From: an uncultured Eubacteriales bacterium
GTDB lineage: Bacteria > Bacillota > Clostridia > Oscillospirales > Butyricicoccaceae
DNA length: 55,872 bases
Assembly: GCA_910586105.1 (NCBI GenBank)
Contig: CAJUGU010000007.1
Coordinates: 1-55,872 of the forward strand
Direction of reading: 5' to 3'
Shown: positions 40,939-48,502 of the stretch, piece by piece
Layout of the letters: each line of letters starts with the position of its first letter
Numbering within the stretch: the first letter of the stretch is position 1
Translations under genes and position numbers: made by a program
Notes under the pieces: generated by a model
What the model was told of the DNA's origin: nothing
Database searches by the model: none
The model's input: the letters and a program-made list of their open reading frames with translations, nothing else

Positions 40939-41475
40939 TTATTTCCCGTGTCGTTCCGCGCCGTCTCTGTACCGTGCAAGCTGCTCCGGTGTGTCCGTCT
41001 CGATCCCCAATTCACGGGCGGTCTCGATCGCGCCGTCGATCAGGCGCGCCATCTCCTTGCTGTCCATGAGGTGGGTCTGCTTATAGACCAGATAGCAATG
41101 GAACAGCCTGCCGTTTTCCTCGCGGGTATCGAAGCATTTGACATAAGGATAAATCGTGGAGACATCCACCGAGGCTGGCAATTTGAAGCCGACTGTCATA
41201 CCTTCCGAATCCTTCGCCAGCGCGCCGTATTCGCGCACCAGCCAAACCTTGGTTTCTTCATCGCTGCCGCCGCGTTCTGCTGCGATTTTGTTGACCAGGA
41301 CGTGAAAATAAGCATTTGCGGACAAAGAACGCTGCCTGCGATATTTCCTGATATCGATGTGCAGCTCCGACCCTTTCAGCCAGTCGAACTCCTCCCGGAA
41401 GTCGCGGTCGACCTCTACGGTAATGCGCTGCTTCCGGGAGGACCCGAACGACAGGCCGATCAAGCGTCCCCGCAT
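40939..41475 (-). CDS. NinB/Orf-like recombination mediator
   Basis: A 178-residue protein with EFDWLKGSELHIDIRKYRRQ, LSANAYFHVLVNKIAAERGG, EMTVGFK-type segment (MTVGFKLPASVDVSTIYPYV) and QTHLMDSKEMARLIDGAIET. Landmarks match the NinB/Orf family, single-strand DNA-binding recombination mediators. AAGGAGG precedes the ATG. It overlaps the metallo-hydrolase gene by 16 bases. Confidence 0.75.
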   Translation of the reverse strand: MRGRLIGLSFGSSRKQRITVEVDRDFREEFDWLKGSELHIDIRKYRRQRSLSANAYFHVLVNKIAAERGGSDEETKVWLVREYGALAKDSEGMTVGFKLPASVDVSTIYPYVKCFDTREENGRLFHCYLVYKQTHLMDSKEMARLIDGAIETARELGIETDTPEQLARYRDGAERHGK

Positions 41476-42122
41476 GGCGGCCCCTCCTTGTCAACGTGGC
41501 AGTGAAGGTAGACATATTCGCCGCCGGGCCCGATATTACGATAAATGAAATCATCGCATTTTGCTTTGGACAGGTGATTTTGCATCGCCTGTACCTCGTA
41601 GGCGTATTCTCCCGCCGCCTGCTTGGCCGCGATTTTTTCCCGTATGATTTCATCCTCGTAGTTGGCCTCCACCATATACAAATCATAGTGCCTCGCCTGA
41701 ATACCGTTGAGATTGTTGGTATCGGTCGCGTAGAACACTTTGCCGATGGGAAAATGGATTTTGTAGCCGCAGTTCGGCACGTTATGAACAAGCAGCACCG
41801 GGATCACGCTGCAAATGCCGTAGCCGTACATCGTTCCGGCTTCCAGCAGATCGATATTCGCGGTGGAGACGCCTGCATCCGCAAGCGGCTTGACCAGCCA
41901 CCGGCAGCAGCCGAAGCGGAGCGCAGGCCGCTCCTGCGCCAGCCTGCGGAGCGTGGACGGCTTGAAGTGGTCGCTGTGGATGTGCGTCAGGAGCACCAGT
42001 TTCAGCGCGGGGACGTGTTCGCGGAGCGCCCGGAAGGGGACGCCGCAATCGATCAGGATCGCATCGTTGACGATCACGGCGTTGCCCTGCGAGCCGGTCG
42101 AAATAATTTTGTAAGGTATCAT
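41460..42122 (-). CDS. Metallo-beta-lactamase-fold hydrolase
   Basis: A 220-residue MBL-fold protein. ISTGSQGNAVIVNDAILIDC and the metal motif LLTHIHSDH (about 49-57) are clear; VFYATDTNNL gives the later ligands. Phages carry such hydrolases next to RecT; proposed roles are exonuclease-like DNA processing or cleavage of cyclic nucleotide signals used by Pycsar defence. The sequence alone cannot separate these. GGGGCGG precedes the ATG. Confidence 0.83.
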   Translation of the reverse strand: MIPYKIISTGSQGNAVIVNDAILIDCGVPFRALREHVPALKLVLLTHIHSDHFKPSTLRRLAQERPALRFGCCRWLVKPLADAGVSTANIDLLEAGTMYGYGICSVIPVLLVHNVPNCGYKIHFPIGKVFYATDTNNLNGIQARHYDLYMVEANYEDEIIREKIAAKQAAGEYAYEVQAMQNHLSKAKCDDFIYRNIGPGGEYVYLHCHVDKEGPPCGDA

Positions 42123-42134
42123 GCCTGCCGCCCC

Positions 42135-43118
42135 TTAAAGATCGTCAAGTCTGACGTTTTCCACGACGTTTGCCGCCTCTGGCTGGAGGATCGGCGGCTG
42201 TTCCTCCGGCGATACGATCGGCTGTTCGCCTTCTGGCAGGGTGACGATCTCGTCCCCCGCCCCGATCGACGCAAACGTCGAATCCTTGGCGATCGCCTGC
42301 TGCATTTCTGTGGACATCACGCCCCACCGGGATATCAGCTGGCGGAGCAGCGTTTTCTCTGCCATCTCGTCAAAATTCTTGTACCAAAACGAGGAATATT
42401 TCCACAGGTCCTTGTCGGCGATCTCGCCATTTCGCAGCTTTTCGTGCGCAGTGGATGAATATGCCGGGGAATAGGTATCCGCGTGCTTTTCCATCTTCTT
42501 TTTTGACCAGTAAAGCGTTTTTCGGAATCCATTTAAGTATTCAAAGTACGCCATATAGCCAATGACCGGAAGCTCGTCCCGCTCGTCGTCGTCCTCGACG
42601 AACCGAAAACGCGGCTTGCCTGTGGCAGGGTCTTTGCCCAGATATTCCCCCTGCCGGATTTCCATCACATCAAGGTCGGCATACTGTCCGCTGCGCAGCG
42701 CCATCTGGATATATCCTTTGTAGCCGATGACAAACTGCGCCCGCGTTTCCGTTGCGGCCAGCCATTTCCCTTTGTCGCCCTTGACGTGGTCCCCGTTTTC
42801 ATCCAGCACCCAAATCGTTTTCCCGTCCGGCCCTTTCAGCTTGCAGTCAAACGGCACAAGATAATACTGCCCGAGCTGCGGGGAGGGCGAGAGGTTCAGG
42901 CTTTCGCCGAGCAGCGCCCCGGCAAGGATGGTACCGGCCTCACAGTCCTGGAGCGCCGGATTGACCGCAACTGCCGAAGTGATCGATGCAATAAACCGCT
43001 TTGCACGATCAGGATCGCCGAGCGTGTTGTTGATGAGGTTTTTGTAGCCCGTGGTATTGATCGCCACGGAAAACTTCGGTTTCTGTTTTGCCGGGGTCGG
43101 GCGGTTAGAGCTGCTCAT
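42135..43118 (-). CDS. recT: RecT single-strand annealing protein
   Basis: A 327-residue RecT-family recombinase: NTLGDPDRAKRFIASITSAV, NPALQDCEAGTILAGALLGE, then LGQYYLVPFDCK, QFVIGYKGYIQMALRSGQYA and EMAEKTLLRQLISRWG. It anneals single strands in phage recombination. No RecE or lambda-type exonuclease is adjacent; the MBL protein or a host nuclease may supply ends. GGAGG eight bases ahead of the ATG at 43118 decides the start. Confidence 0.95.
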   Translation of the reverse strand: MSSSNRPTPAKQKPKFSVAINTTGYKNLINNTLGDPDRAKRFIASITSAVAVNPALQDCEAGTILAGALLGESLNLSPSPQLGQYYLVPFDCKLKGPDGKTIWVLDENGDHVKGDKGKWLAATETRAQFVIGYKGYIQMALRSGQYADLDVMEIRQGEYLGKDPATGKPRFRFVEDDDERDELPVIGYMAYFEYLNGFRKTLYWSKKKMEKHADTYSPAYSSTAHEKLRNGEIADKDLWKYSSFWYKNFDEMAEKTLLRQLISRWGVMSTEMQQAIAKDSTFASIGAGDEIVTLPEGEQPIVSPEEQPPILQPEAANVVENVRLDDL

Positions 43119-43995
43119 ACTGGTATCCTCCATCGATCAGGAATTTCTTGAGCGCTTTCAGCTTTTCCAGCGTGCCGGTCACCCGGAACGAAAGCGCGTA
43201 CCGCTTTTCCCCGGGCATAGGCGCGTCCGGCTGCGGAGCAGCCGCTACAGGCGGCTGCATTGGGGGCAATGTCGGAGCAGGGGCGTCGGGCGCGGCGTCT
43301 TCTGCAACCGCCTTCTCGACCTTTGCCTGAGCAGCCGCACGCGCCGCTTGCGCCGCAGCAACCTCCTCCCGGCGCTTGCGCTCTTCCGCCATCGCCTTAT
43401 GCCGGTTGCTGACCGCAGTGATCGCCTGCGAAGCGTCCAGCGTCCGCCGATACTCCACAAGGATTTCGTCCTTATGCTCCTGCGTCTCGATCATTGCCAG
43501 ATCGCCAGCGATCCGGTCAAGGAAGCATTTCGCTTTCAGCCGCAGCGCCTTCCGGGATTCCGACAGTGTAATTTTGATGCCGGAGTTGGCGAAGGATACG
43601 AGTTTTCCATCGATGTGCAGGCTCTGGCGGTACTCGTCGAAGTAAGACTGTACATCGTCAAGCCGCTGCTGCCGCAGCCCGGATTCGACCTCCGCAATGC
43701 GGGCTTTCAGCTGCGCGTCGGCGGCGGAATAGAGATCGCCGGCGCACTCTTTATACAGCGCTTCAAATTCCTGATACGGCGCGAGGATCGCAGCCTTTAC
43801 CTCCTTGCGCCGCTGTTCCAGTTCCGCATATTCCTTGTTCAGCTCAGCACGGGCCTTTTTGACCTCTTTACAGGTCTCCTCCGTGCAGGCGAGGGAAAGC
43901 ACGCTGCTTACCCTTGCCTCGATGTTGGCCTTGACCTGCCGAAGCTGGTCTTCAATGACCGGCAGCTGCCGGACAACGATCAAATTATGATCCAT
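43105..43995 (-). CDS. DUF1351 coiled-coil protein
   Basis: A 296-residue protein. LPVIEDQLRQVKANIEARVS, the acidic helical region LNKEYAELEQRRKEVKAAIL and QEFEALYKECAGDLYSAADA are DUF1351 hallmarks; the C-terminus has a Pro/Ala-rich linker and SFRVTGTLEKLKALKKFLID, a domain also seen in siphovirus early proteins. It commonly travels with RecT; role unknown. GGAGG precedes the ATG. Confidence 0.85.
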   Translation of the reverse strand: MDHNLIVVRQLPVIEDQLRQVKANIEARVSSVLSLACTEETCKEVKKARAELNKEYAELEQRRKEVKAAILAPYQEFEALYKECAGDLYSAADAQLKARIAEVESGLRQQRLDDVQSYFDEYRQSLHIDGKLVSFANSGIKITLSESRKALRLKAKCFLDRIAGDLAMIETQEHKDEILVEYRRTLDASQAITAVSNRHKAMAEERKRREEVAAAQAARAAAQAKVEKAVAEDAAPDAPAPTLPPMQPPVAAAPQPDAPMPGEKRYALSFRVTGTLEKLKALKKFLIDGGYQYEQL

Positions 43996-44266
43996 GGTGA
44001 CCTCCTGCCATTTTTTCGGAAAGTTCCCGCTGCAAAAAGATGACTTCGTGACAGCGCGCGCCTAAATTTCCAACCATCGCCATTTTCGTGGCCATGAAAT
44101 TCGGTTCATCATATACACAGGCGCAATTCAGCAGCCCAATGTGTTTATCCGGATGAAAGGCGCGGAATGCCGCGACCGCAGCGAGATCGTTGGGGGCGTC
44201 GACAACGGTCCAGCCCCCATAAAACGGATGCCCTGCATTTCCATAGGTAAAATAAAAATTAGCCAT
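43985..44266 (-). CDS. Small conserved phage protein
   Basis: A 93-residue protein: FYFTYGNAGHPFYGGWTVVD, AAFRAFHPDKHIGLLNCACV. Proteins with the YFTYG..GQPFxGGWTxV pattern are frequent in Clostridia phages without known function. GGGGGA precedes the ATG at 44266, overlapping the upstream gene by eight bases. Confidence 0.68.
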   Translation of the reverse strand: MANFYFTYGNAGHPFYGGWTVVDAPNDLAAVAAFRAFHPDKHIGLLNCACVYDEPNFMATKMAMVGNLGARCHEVIFLQRELSEKMAGGHHGS

Positions 44267-44474
44267 TCGCAGTCCCCCTTCCGGCGGCTTCCGGGCGCGC
44301 CGCCCGCTCGCCGCTCTTGACTTCCGGGCGCGGGTTTGATAAACTGTCAGTAGTTCCATTGGCGAGAGGCCGCGACTGTTGCAGCAGCGCGACCTCTTTT
44401 TTTGCCCCCGGACAGTCGCACCGCTCGCCGGGGTCCAGATGCGCCCCGCAATAGGGGCAGGTCTTGTAAATCAT
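44259..44474 (-). CDS. Small zinc-binding phage protein
   Basis: A 71-residue protein with CPYCGAHLDPGERCDC close to its start, then a low-complexity polar tail. AAAGGA precedes the ATG at 44474. The frame upstream of this start is a shadow of the neighbouring gene. Function unknown; typical of early gene clusters. Confidence 0.65.
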   Translation of the reverse strand: MIYKTCPYCGAHLDPGERCDCPGAKKEVALLQQSRPLANGTTDSLSNPRPEVKSGERAARPEAAGRGTANG

Positions 44475-44764
44475 GTTCGCCGTCCTTTCTGCGCGTTCCG
44501 GAAGTAGTCCAGGAACATCTCGGTCCGGCGCTGTTCGACGGCTGCATCCTCCGGATATCGGCCGAGCTGCGCCAGCTTGATTTGTCCGCATTTCGGGCAA
44601 AATGCTTCGTTAAGGACCGGGATCAGCACGATATCGCCGCATTCGAGCAGGCTGGACATACAATCGTCACAGATCGGGTAATCGTTGCCGGAATACTCGA
44701 TCAGCTCGCGCGCCGTGATGGAAAACCACGGCGTCCGGTTTTCTGAATGCCGGAATTTTGCCAT
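44471..44764 (-). CDS. Zinc-ribbon early protein
   Basis: A 97-residue protein with two Cys pairs, ICDDCMSSLLECGD and FCPKCGQIKL, making a zinc ribbon. The opening HSENRTPWFSITARELIEY suggests a small DNA-binding or adaptor protein. It overlaps the next gene by four bases. Confidence 0.65.
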   Translation of the reverse strand: MAKFRHSENRTPWFSITARELIEYSGNDYPICDDCMSSLLECGDIVLIPVLNEAFCPKCGQIKLAQLGRYPEDAAVEQRRTEMFLDYFRNAQKGRRT

Positions 44765-44765
44765 T

Positions 44766-44972
44766 TCAGCAGCCCTCGCTTTCCGGTCCGGCTTCCGCGC
44801 GCCCGTCCGCAGCGGCTACGCCTGCATCATCCAGCAGGATCTTGCCGAGCATCGCGATCCTCCCGCTCAGGCCGTCCAGTGCGATCAGCGGTATCCCGCG
44901 CTCGGTCGAGCGCTCATGCAGCGCCTTCATTTGGCAATAAAGGATCTCCCGCACCTCATGGTTTGTTGCCAC
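44766..44972 (-). CDS. Small helical early protein
   Basis: A 68-residue protein: NHEVREILYCQMKALHERST, then IALDGLSGRIAMLGKILLDD. GTG start with GGAGGAATG ahead. Nothing recognisable beyond two helices. Confidence 0.6.
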   Translation of the reverse strand: MATNHEVREILYCQMKALHERSTERGIPLIALDGLSGRIAMLGKILLDDAGVAAADGRAEAGPESEGC

Positions 44973-44987
44973 GCTTCATTCCTCCTT

Positions 44988-45251
44988 TCACTTGACCCGA
45001 TGCGCCTTTTTTCTGGCGTAATACTTCCGGCACCGAAACCGGTTGGAGCATTCTGCATCACAGTAAATGCGCTGACGACCGGAAAGCGGCTTGCCGCAGT
45101 TGATGCAGTATCGGGGTTCTGCCCGTGCGGCCAAAGCCGCCGCAGCCTTGCTCCCGCCGTTTGTACGCCCGGGCGCCTGCAAAGCCTTTAAAGCTCCGTA
45201 TGTCAGACCTAACGCCCTTGCCATTGCTTCATCTTGCGCGATCGCATTCAT
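44988..45251 (-). CDS. Early protein with C-terminal zinc finger
   Basis: An 87-residue protein. DEAMARALGLTYGALKALQA is a helical N-terminus; residues 57-75 hold CINCGKPLSGRQRIYCDAEC, a treble-clef-like finger found in phage proteins, then a basic end. AAAGGAGG precedes the ATG at 45251. The 195 bases upstream hold no gene but two GC hairpins, including CCCCCGC/GCGGGGG around 45400-45418. Confidence 0.68.
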   Translation of the reverse strand: MNAIAQDEAMARALGLTYGALKALQAPGRTNGGSKAAAALAARAEPRYCINCGKPLSGRQRIYCDAECSNRFRCRKYYARKKAHRVK

Positions 45252-45446
45252 GCCTTTTCCTCCTTTCGCTGAAATTGGGAAATTGCCCGCCCGGATCATC
45301 TTCGTGCCTATTGCCCTCTCTGAAATACCGGCTCACAGGGATATGGTTCCGGGCTTCACGGGTTTTCGTTCCCGTTGGGCGGCTTCCCACGACGCTGCCC
45401 CCGCTGGCTGCGGGGGACGTTTCGGCCGGTTGCCATCCGGCTCTCG

Positions 45447-45827
45447 TCAGGTGGGGATGTCGGGGATCACTCTGCAAACACAAACCGCCTCATGCAGACC
45501 GCCTTCGCCTTCCGGACGGAAAAGCACTGCGTACTCTATGTGCGGATTGTCGCGCCAAAGCAGTTCCGCGAACCGGCGCGCATTTCTCCATGCGGCTTGC
45601 CGGTTGTATTCCAACAGCTCCGCGTCAGCTTCGGCTTTGCTCAGGGACGGGTCGTAGATGAATAACCCGCCAGTGATCTCCACCTGCGCGACGAGCCGCA
45701 GCCACCACGGGCCTTGTTCGTATTCCTTCCAGATCGGGCGGCTGCTTTTTCTTTCGGCACGGACGATAACAATACCGGATGGTTTTGACCAGTCCGGATA
45801 TTGGATGGCATTTGCTTTGCGCTGCAT
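45447..45827 (-). CDS. Hypothetical early phage protein
   Basis: A 126-residue protein not recognised. WSKPSGIVIVRAERKSSRPI, GPWWLRLVAQVEITGGLFIY and SKAEADAELLEYNRQAAWRN alternate beta and helical character. AAGGGG precedes the ATG. It is followed by a gap and preceded by a strong UUCG-loop hairpin, which suggests it is on its own expression level. Confidence 0.62.
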   Translation of the reverse strand: MQRKANAIQYPDWSKPSGIVIVRAERKSSRPIWKEYEQGPWWLRLVAQVEITGGLFIYDPSLSKAEADAELLEYNRQAAWRNARRFAELLWRDNPHIEYAVLFRPEGEGGLHEAVCVCRVIPDIPT

Positions 45828-45847
45828 AGTGTACCCCTTTCTGCCTT

Positions 45848-45869
45848 GCGCCGCCCCGAAGGGCGGCGC
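45848..45869 (-). promoter_or_regulatory. Nine-base UUCG hairpin between early genes
   Basis: On the minus strand GCGCCGCCC-TTCG-GGGCGGCGC is a perfect nine-base stem with a UUCG tetraloop in the 67-base gap after the DUF932 gene. No T-run follows, so it is more likely an RNA-stabilising or attenuating hairpin than a full terminator. Confidence 0.6.
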
Positions 45870-45894
45870 ATTATCATTGATACTCGCTTTTCCA

Positions 45895-46962
45895 TCAGAT
45901 CCTTTCCCGCGTCAGGCTGCGCCACATGGACGGGGCCATGGTGATGATCCGGTAACCGATCGCTTCCAATTCGGTGGAGCGGTCGTAGCTTTCGACATCC
46001 TGCGCCTGCCGGGTGACTGCGTTTGCCAGCCCATACAGGGAGAGGTCGCCGCCCGCCGCCAGATGCCCGAGGATTCCCTGCCCTTCGGCTTCCGTGAACC
46101 GGTATTCCTTAGCGGTCAGCTCTACGACCTGCTGTACCTGCTGCGGCTTGATCTCCGCTTCGGTCGCTTCGCGCATCTTGTCCACAAGGGCGGCGAACCG
46201 CGCCTGATCGACCGCCGCCTTAACGGAATCTTCCAGTTTCATCAGGAAGGCCCGGTCGTCTGCTTCGAGGGTTTCGTCCCGGTAAATGCTGAAATCTTCG
46301 CGGCTTTCGTTGGCTCGGCCTACGTGGTACTTGCGGAGCTTGCCGTCCTCTGCGATCATGCCATTGGAGCAGACCAGCCTGTAAATGAGGGGGCGGACGG
46401 TAACGCTCCCCATGCCGACTTCGGAATTGCTGACAAGGACGCCAGCCTGTACAATATCGCCCTTTTTGATCTCGGCTGTGACGCGCGGGTCAACGACCTT
46501 GAGGTACATTCGGCTGTCCGTCAGCTCGCAGCTCTCGACGCCTGCGCCATCCATACGGCGAATGATCGGCAGCACTGCGCTGGCAACCTCGAAATTGTCG
46601 ATACGGCGGTACCGGTCGGAGAGCAAAGCGCGGGCTGAGCCGTCCATTGTGCGCAGCATCCGCTTTGTGTCGGGCATTTTGGAAAACCAGCCGTTGGCAT
46701 TGAGCGCCAGCAGCTCCGGATACTCCGTCCGCATCCGGTCGTAATACGCTGCCGGGATCTTCAGGTGCTGCCCGATCTGGCGGTGGGCGATCTCGTTCAC
46801 CGCATATTGGTCGATCATGCTGCCGTTGGTAACGTTCAGGGCGATACCGCCGCCCTGCGCGTCTAAACTCAGCGCGCCGGTGTTTACGACGAAGTCCCGC
46901 TTCGCCGTCTGCTGGCGTTCCAGCTCAGCGGCAAGCTCCTGCAATGTTTTTCCTGCTTTCAT
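45895..46962 (-). CDS. DUF932-family early protein
   Basis: A 355-residue DUF932/LGT-type protein: FVVNTGALSLDAQGGGIALN, HRQIGQHLKIPAAYYDRMRT, MLRTMDGSARALLSDRYRRI, VQAGVLVSNSEVGMGSVTVR and LIYRLVCSNGMIAEDGKLRK. Phage and plasmid homologues are abundant; function unsettled, sometimes near recombination genes. AGGA precedes the ATG at 46962. Together with the next gene it opens the leftward early operon. Confidence 0.87.
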   Translation of the reverse strand: MKAGKTLQELAAELERQQTAKRDFVVNTGALSLDAQGGGIALNVTNGSMIDQYAVNEIAHRQIGQHLKIPAAYYDRMRTEYPELLALNANGWFSKMPDTKRMLRTMDGSARALLSDRYRRIDNFEVASAVLPIIRRMDGAGVESCELTDSRMYLKVVDPRVTAEIKKGDIVQAGVLVSNSEVGMGSVTVRPLIYRLVCSNGMIAEDGKLRKYHVGRANESREDFSIYRDETLEADDRAFLMKLEDSVKAAVDQARFAALVDKMREATEAEIKPQQVQQVVELTAKEYRFTEAEGQGILGHLAAGGDLSLYGLANAVTRQAQDVESYDRSTELEAIGYRIITMAPSMWRSLTRERI

Positions 46963-46967
46963 ATGGA

Positions 46968-47192
46968 TCATCCTTCCTTTTGACAATGTTTTGCAGCCTT
47001 TTCTGTGCGCATTTCCGCCTTGATCGCGTCGAGGCGTTCACGTCCGCCCGGCTGCGCGAGAATCGATTTTGTGCGCTCGATCGCTGCGCGGAAAAGCTTC
47101 TCCTGCGCCCACGGCGGCAGCGTGGTAACGTCGAGATCGGACGGGTGCGTCGCGATTCGCGCGGGGTCTAAAGCATCAATATCGTCGTGCAT
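46968..47192 (-). CDS. First gene of the leftward early operon, unknown
   Basis: A 74-residue protein: HDDIDALDPARIATHPSDLD, LPPWAQEKLFRAAIERTKSI. Helical, not recognised. AAGGAGG eight bases before the ATG is an excellent ribosome site. No consensus promoter is visible directly upstream on this strand, so it may be read from the Cro-type promoter near 50200 by antitermination. Confidence 0.65.
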   Translation of the reverse strand: MHDDIDALDPARIATHPSDLDVTTLPPWAQEKLFRAAIERTKSILAQPGGRERLDAIKAEMRTEKAAKHCQKEG

Positions 47193-47220
47193 AAAAAATG
47201 CCTCCTTGTTCGATTAACAC

Positions 47221-47249
47221 TTGCGGTCAACAGGAGGATGTGATATAAT
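47221..47249 (+). promoter_or_regulatory. Promoter of a short rightward transcript
   Basis: TTGCGG (47221-47226), 17-base spacer, perfect TATAAT (47244-47249) with extended TG at 47241. Transcription would start near 47256, just upstream of the first early gene and on the opposite strand, and would meet a terminator about 65 bases later. Confidence 0.65.
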
Positions 47250-47255
47250 CCGGTT

Positions 47256-47330
47256 GTGACCTTTTCGTGTTTCAGTAGGTTACTTGCCCTGTCAAGTGTT
47301 TGCCGCGCTTGACGGGGCGCTTTTGTTTTA
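47256..47330 (+). ncRNA. Putative about 75-nt small RNA in the switch region
   Basis: Bounded by the promoter at 47221-47249 and the terminator at 47286-47329. There is no open frame with a ribosome site. It lies between the leftward early operon and the rightward cassette genes. It could be a short regulatory RNA or an attenuated leader for the rightward genes. Support is from promoter and terminator only. Confidence 0.45.
47286..47329 (+). terminator. Rho-independent terminator of the short transcript
   Basis: Eleven-base stem GCCCTGTCAAG / CTTGACGGGGC (one G-T pair), 11-base loop, followed by GCTTTTGTTTT. Only the plus strand has the T-rich tail. Confidence 0.75.
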
Positions 47331-47346
47331 AGGTTGATTCCCTCCT

Positions 47347-47375
47347 TTGCTTTTTTCGGCTCCCTCTGCTATACT
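47347..47375 (+). promoter_or_regulatory. Promoter of the first rightward cassette gene
   Basis: TTGCTT, 17-base spacer, extended -10 TGCTATACT (TATACT at 47370-47375). The 14 bases CTCTGCTATACTGG recur at the promoter near 47989, so the two cassette genes share a duplicated promoter. Confidence 0.7.
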
Positions 47376-47404
47376 GGAATAGGTAGGGGGAGGTGAAGTC
47401 AAAT

Positions 47405-47869
47405 ATGAATAGCAAGGAATTGGAAATGCTTTTCAAAGCAAACGCAGAAATAAATTCTCAAGAAGCATACGAAGAAAGAGAAAAAGCCCACAAGATTCAA
47501 GCCCTTTATGAAAGCAACCGACACGCAGATGCAGAGCCGATCGAAGTAATGCGATCTATTTCGTATATCGAAACCGCAGAATTTATGGAACAGATGCAAG
47601 ATATCGTTCAAACGGAAGCTGAACTCAAACAGCAAATACAGAGTTTGCGGTCTGAGCTGGAGTCGGAAAGAAAATCCAGACAGGAATCCGAGGCGATTAA
47701 CACTCGATTCCAATGGGCAAACCTGACTCTTGTAGCGCTCACTCTCATTGCAACGATAATTTTCGGGCTTGGTTTCCGTTCCTGTGCAAGCGCGCCTATA
47801 GACGATACCAGCGAAACGTCAGAATCAGGATTTGCAGGAAGAGATTTAGTACCAGCAGTGCAGTCATGA
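47405..47869 (+). CDS. Coiled-coil protein with C-terminal membrane anchor
   Basis: A 154-residue protein. Residues 1-115 are charged and coiled (AELKQQIQSLRSELESERKS), then one membrane segment (LTLVALTLIATIIFGLGFRS, about 118-137) and a polar tail. It sits in the lysogeny region under its own promoter, so it is probably expressed in the lysogen; a superinfection-exclusion or membrane-sensing role is possible. The ATG at 47405 follows GGGGGAGG; a GTG at 47393 is too near that site. Confidence 0.75.
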   Translation: MNSKELEMLFKANAEINSQEAYEEREKAHKIQALYESNRHADAEPIEVMRSISYIETAEFMEQMQDIVQTEAELKQQIQSLRSELESERKSRQESEAINTRFQWANLTLVALTLIATIIFGLGFRSCASAPIDDTSETSESGFAGRDLVPAVQS

Positions 47870-47909
47870 TTCGCGGATACCAAAAATCCAATTTTCGATT
47901 GCCTCTCAC
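47796..47909 (-). CDS. Candidate antisense small membrane peptide
   Basis: A 37-residue ORF on the minus strand with GTG start and AAGGGGGTG just ahead. It has a basic N-terminus (RGNRKLDFWYPR), one hydrophobic helix (IMTALLVLNLFLQILILTF) and a basic end. It overlaps the 3-prime end of the rightward anchor gene tail to tail, as in type I toxin loci. Not a known family; could be chance. Confidence 0.4.
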   Translation of the reverse strand: MRGNRKLDFWYPRIMTALLVLNLFLQILILTFRWYRL

Positions 47910-47932
47910 CCTTTTCACCCCCTTCGGTTGCT

Positions 47933-47952
47933 CAGCCCGTGCGGGGCTTTCT
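47933..47952. terminator. Cassette terminator 1
   Basis: Hairpin AGCCC-GTGCG-GGGCT followed by TTCTCATGCACTTG. The post-stem sequence recurs, with changes, after three other terminators in this region (48481, 49212, 49873). Confidence 0.6.
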
Positions 47953-47959
47953 CATGCAC

Positions 47960-47989
47960 TTGACCGCTCACCTCCCGCTCTGCTATACT
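47960..47989 (+). promoter_or_regulatory. Promoter of the second rightward cassette gene
   Basis: TTGACC (47960-47965), 18-base spacer, TATACT (47984-47989) with an upstream TG. It shares 14 consecutive bases with the promoter at 47347-47375. Confidence 0.75.
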
Positions 47990-48046
47990 GGTATCAGGCA
48001 GCGTTGCCTCGCTGTCTGATGCCTGTATGGAGGGGAGAGGAAATCC

Positions 48047-48373
48047 TTGGATAAGCGCTCATTGGAAATACTGAAGTACATAGCTGCTCACGATCCGGCA
48101 AGCGAAATAGATATTATTTCAGAGTTAGGAGAAGACACTGAAATTCCTTTAGGCTATTTGGTTGCACACAATTTTGTAATGAAAAACTGGGAGTCCATTG
48201 GAAAGCTTGGCCATTGCGATATGATGTATCGTGCAATCGTTGATGGCCATGCATACTTAGAAGATAAGCCGGAAAAAGATTTCGATCGTTGGTTGATGCG
48301 AATCATTTCAATATGGGGTGCTATAACAGGAACAGCCGCACTAGTGATAGAAATAGTGCTACATTTCCTGTAA
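48047..48373 (+). CDS. Winged-helix-like protein with C-terminal membrane helix
   Basis: A 108-residue protein. The N-terminal 70 residues look like a small winged helix (LEILKYIAAHDPASEIDIIS, then LGYLVAHNFVMKNW); residues about 85-107 are a membrane segment (IISIWGAITGTAALVIEIVL). TTG start, with GGAGAGGAAATCC ahead. A membrane-tethered DNA-binding or superinfection-exclusion protein is plausible. AT-richer than the phage body. Confidence 0.7.
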   Translation: MDKRSLEILKYIAAHDPASEIDIISELGEDTEIPLGYLVAHNFVMKNWESIGKLGHCDMMYRAIVDGHAYLEDKPEKDFDRWLMRIISIWGAITGTAALVIEIVLHFL

Positions 48374-48461
48374 TCACGCCAATCACACTGCCCCAGAAGG
48401 TAACCGGGTCATCGTTTTTTATGCGCTGAAGCGAATTGCGAACTGTTTTCCAATCATCCAA
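48321..48461 (-). CDS. Candidate antisense small membrane protein
   Basis: A 46-residue minus-strand ORF with TTG start and GGGGGA seven bases ahead. A helix DDWKTVRNSLQRIKNDD and a membrane segment FWGSVIGVITGNVALFLSLV. Its 3-prime half lies antisense to the end of the rightward gene, itself a membrane segment. The same layout occurs at 47796-47909. Low confidence without homologues. Confidence 0.35.
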   Translation of the reverse strand: MDDWKTVRNSLQRIKNDDPVTFWGSVIGVITGNVALFLSLVRLFLL

Positions 48462-48480
48462 TTTTGCATCCCCCCTTCAC

Positions 48481-48502
48481 GCCCCGCTCTGCGGGGCTTT
48501 TT
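48481..48502. terminator. Cassette terminator 2 (bidirectional)
   Basis: GCCCCGC-TCT-GCGGGGC with T-run on the plus strand and matching A-run on the other. The stop codon of the minus gene abuts the T-run. The 28 bases from the right arm onward are identical to terminator 4. Confidence 0.8.

Noticed and set aside
45229..45483. Minus-strand ORF in the gap before the zinc-finger gene
   Set aside because: Arginine/proline-rich shadow composition, and no start signal.
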